From Glandiceps talaboti (Eukaryota > Hemichordata > Enteropneusta > Spengelidae): DNA of 64,000 nt. The stretch is taken from assembly GCF_964340395.1 (NCBI RefSeq), contig NC_135563.1, forward strand, positions 1,719,501 through 1,783,500. Reading direction: 5' to 3'. Shown here in pieces: positions 61,198 through 64,000 of the stretch (within the stretch, counting starts at the first letter, position 1; the number at the start of each line of letters is the position of its first letter). The notes under the pieces were generated by a model. It was not told the DNA's origin and ran no database searches. It worked only from the letters and a program-made list of their open reading frames with translations. The position numbers and the translations under genes are program-made.

Positions 61198-61620
61198 ATC
61201 ATATCATATATTCATAACCACAGTACATGGATTTAAACTCCAATAACGCATGTGGCTGTTATTATACACTAAATAGTCGATTTATTGCTAATATTTAACC
61301 ACAGGGTGTGTTTCTGGTAAGCCCAGGTTTCATGGTTGGCTTTTCGCAGGACGGAGAAGGAAGGGACGACTTACTCCGTATGCAAGCAGGACTAGATAGA
61401 TAGCATACTGTAACAAGCAAAATATTTGAATGTTAACTGAAAGACATAGCCTATTACCAGCAACTGTCAATATGATACCAGTTCCTGTTGCAATGTGATT
61501 TGCATACACAGTAGGAAATATTATACTATACTACTATAGTATTTATAGTAAATGTGTGAGTTTGGGGTGTGGGATGGAGGTGGGGAGTAATTCAAAATAT
61601 TCAAAAAAACTTGAGTAAGC
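61198..61620. other. No feature recognised
   Basis: Unique sequence between the retroelement remnant and the 31-bp array. Confidence 0.4.
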
Positions 61621-61880
61621 ACATTCAAGATATAATTTGCATACACCACTCAAGTAATTGATATAATTTGCATACACCACTCAAGTAATTGATATAATTT
61701 GCATACACCACTCAAGTAATTGATATAATTTGCATACACCACTCAAGTAATTGATATAATTTGCATACACCACTCAAGTAATTGATATAATTTGCATACA
61801 CCACTCAAGCAATTGATATAATTTGCATACACCACTCAAGTAATTGATATAATTTGCATACACCACTCAAGTAATTGATA
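61621..61880. repeat. 31-bp tandem repeat, 8 copies
   Basis: The unit contains GATATAATTTGCATACACC and ACTCAAGTAATT. Copies are nearly identical. ATTTGCAT, the octamer-type POU site, is present in each unit. Confidence 0.94.
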
Positions 61881-62212
61881 CCAGATGAAGAGTACTTGTT
61901 GTCCCTAGCACAGACAAAGAAGACATACTTCCTTGTCTGTGTCCCTACCAATGTATACCAAGTACAAACAAATTAACTTCTACTATTACTGGTATAATGG
62001 AGGGCGTTGCAGGGCAGCACATATATGTACAGATCATATGATTATGACTTCCATTGTGATTTGCGCATTGTAATGGTAGCAGAAGTATCAGCATGTTGTC
62101 TGAAAACAGTCCATTTTTATAGCATATAGTTCTCTAATGAACTCTGAGATAGCCAATTAATTTCCTAATTTAAAAGTACATGTAAGTTCTGAAATTGCCA
62201 GCATAGTTTGGT
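61881..62212. other. No gene recognised
   Basis: Unique sequence; nothing stood out. Confidence 0.4.
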
Positions 62213-62466
62213 CACAGGCACTTGTTTCCCGAGATATGTTTCAGAATACAATAAAATATCGATAATATTGAGATACTCGGCAATATTATGAAAGGGGTAA
62301 AACGGGTTTCTAGGATCACGTAATATATGTCCACAGACCGCCAAATATATTTCTCGGTTTGTAGACTTACACGAGACTTGAAATCTGTGTTATTGTTAAT
62401 ACTTCTTTCATAAATAGTTTATATCGATATTTCACTGAAACATATCTCGGGAAACACGTGACTGTG
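62213..62466. mobile_element. MITE-like inverted-repeat element, 254 bp
   Basis: Arms 62213-62244 and 62435-62466 pair over about 32 bp with few mismatches (CACTTGTTTCCCGAGATATG / CATATCTCGGGAAACACGTG). No target duplication was found; the CACAG ends recall hAT. Confidence 0.7.
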
Positions 62467-64000
62467 TAGCAATACTACAATACTAGAAAGTAGGACATGG
62501 TATAGTTCTAGATAGTTAACATTGCTTGAAATTACGGTAGGAATTTCCCCAGTTTTCCACAAAGGTAAGTCTTTGATCTCCGCGGTTGGGGCTGGCATCT
62601 AGGTACGTGTCACGATCCTGTCGGCCACCTAGTCACCATGGAAATGGGTTCCATAGCCAGCGAATGATGTATCAGTCAGTAAACAGGATTCTGGGATTGA
62701 TTCTCGATTAATTAGTTTAACTTAGGCTGCGGTCACAATTTATGGAGGGAGAGGAGGGCATGAAATTATGATGGTCTGCAAGGCGATGCAAAATTAAACC
62801 TCAGTAGCAGTCATTTACTGAGTACATTTGAAAGTTTCTTGCAGCTTCGCCGCAATAACATAAAGGATACATTCACTGATAAGGTGGGTGACTGGCATGC
62901 AAATGTGCTTGGGTGTGCCTTAAGGTATTAGACCACAATCAATGTCCCTTGTTGATATTGGTTTGCAGTTAAGAAAGTAATGATTATACAAATCCATAAC
63001 TATACATCTTCCACCCCACCCTCTGTCTGTATGTGATTGTCCCTCCCCCTCTCTCCCCCCCCTCTCTCTCTCTCGTACAATTGTCCTTTTGAAAAAAATC
63101 AAACCTCAGGAGCAGTCGTGCATTTGCATAATTGTTCACTTCATTTACCTGTCATACATGAGACAGACAATAGCTAAGCGAATGTGTGTCTGCCAAAATA
63201 TCTCTTCAGAAGTTAAAGTGTAGGTAAAATAGCCATACGGTTGTATAATGTATTGAGAGTAAAATTGGGGTATTGAAGACAATTTTAAAGTACCCTATGG
63301 CTTCCAATATTAAATGTACATGGTTTGAAATTTGATGCCACTAAATGGCCTCCAACTTAATTTTTTTAAAGGGCTCACCGTGCCAACGAATGCGTTCATT
63401 TCCGTATGAAATTTGTTGTCGACCGTGATTTTACGGTGGGCACGCTTTAGCTTATTGAATAGGGACCGGACCTCTCCAGGTATTTAATTCGAGTCGACTG
63501 TTTCGCAATGAACGTTTCTCTTACATTGCGTTTTGGTGCGAAAGTTGAAAATTTTGTAATGGTATAACCTTCATAGATGGTTTATAAAACAAGTTATAAT
63601 CTAAATTATTCTACTCTTCTGTAGGCACGTTTGGTATGACATCATCAGGAATTTCATGTAACAGCATCAAAAAGGGGAAGACCAGTTCAGTTTGAAATAA
63701 CGATCTTGAGCCATTCTCATCTCAAAATAACATCACTCACTTTATGCAAAGCCAGGGGACAGTATCAACATAGTTTTGGGACTAGTCGCTATGCTTTCCA
63801 GAATGTTGTCAAAAATATCAATACCTGACATAAAGTCACATTCATAAAGTCATAAAGGTCAAGGTCTCATTAGAAAGCTCATCGTATATAATATGGGTGT
63901 AGACACTCAGGTCTCTATCTAATTAAGTTTCCACGAATAGTGAACAAGATCTGAACTTTGGTGACAAATAAGGCCACCATTCAGCCATTGTCGCAAATTA
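62467..64000. other. No feature recognised
   Basis: Unique sequence with a CT-rich run near 63040-63075. No exon or repeat seen. Confidence 0.4.

Overview
The window is animal nuclear DNA. Evidence is spliced genes with GT-AG introns, LINE, copia-like and SINE retroelements, and very heavy satellite content. The mix of elements and the diverged gene sequences suggest a marine invertebrate, perhaps a deuterostome, but the species cannot be fixed from sequence alone. By eye roughly 40% of the window is tandem repeat, so most long open frames are repeat artefacts and the real genes are short exons scattered between arrays.

Three genes can be rebuilt, all on the + strand. (1) DPCD, a cilia-associated protein, lacks its first exon(s). 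Its four visible exons (5583-5701, 11067-11200, 16719-16821, 18171-18275) join in frame, and its introns are filled by 45-bp, 51-bp, 37-bp and 45-bp minisatellites, a SINE and a TIR transposon. (2) A four-exon gene at 27226-29530 encodes a secreted, cysteine-free, mostly helical protein with three phase-0 introns. Its C-terminal half resembles CNTF/LIF-type class I helical cytokines, making it a candidate invertebrate IL-6-superfamily cytokine. It has a TATA box and CRE-like sites upstream. (3) A Golgi carbohydrate sulfotransferase of the HNK-1/CHST8-14 type (exons 48850-48937, 53878-53951, 55059-56027; 376 aa). Its first intron holds about 42 tandem copies of the gene's own exon-intron junction, followed by a 2.4-kb 27-bp array.

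Layout: 1-1200 microsatellites around a copia RT fragment; 1458-3911 dispersed repeat and a 43-bp array; 5.5-18.3 kb DPCD; 19.4-25.5 kb hairpin, SINE, 19-bp array and a 3.7-kb 30/33-bp array; 26.9-29.8 kb cytokine-like gene; 29.9-34.4 kb microsatellites, a non-autonomous element and a LINE; 35.2-37.6 kb a 47-bp hairpin-bearing array with a 0.8-kb duplication; 38.5-39.4 kb microsatellites; 39.4-44.1 kb mostly featureless with one 1-kb non-autonomous element; 44.1-47.3 kb microsatellite and a 6-bp satellite; 48.0-56.0 kb SINE and sulfotransferase; 56.4-64 kb antisense LINE, two MITEs, a SINE, a possible tyrosine-recombinase retroelement remnant and a 31-bp array.

In several unrelated arrays the variable bases within units are mostly CG versus TG/CA, as expected if they are methylated in the germ line. 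No operon, CRISPR or prokaryotic feature is present.
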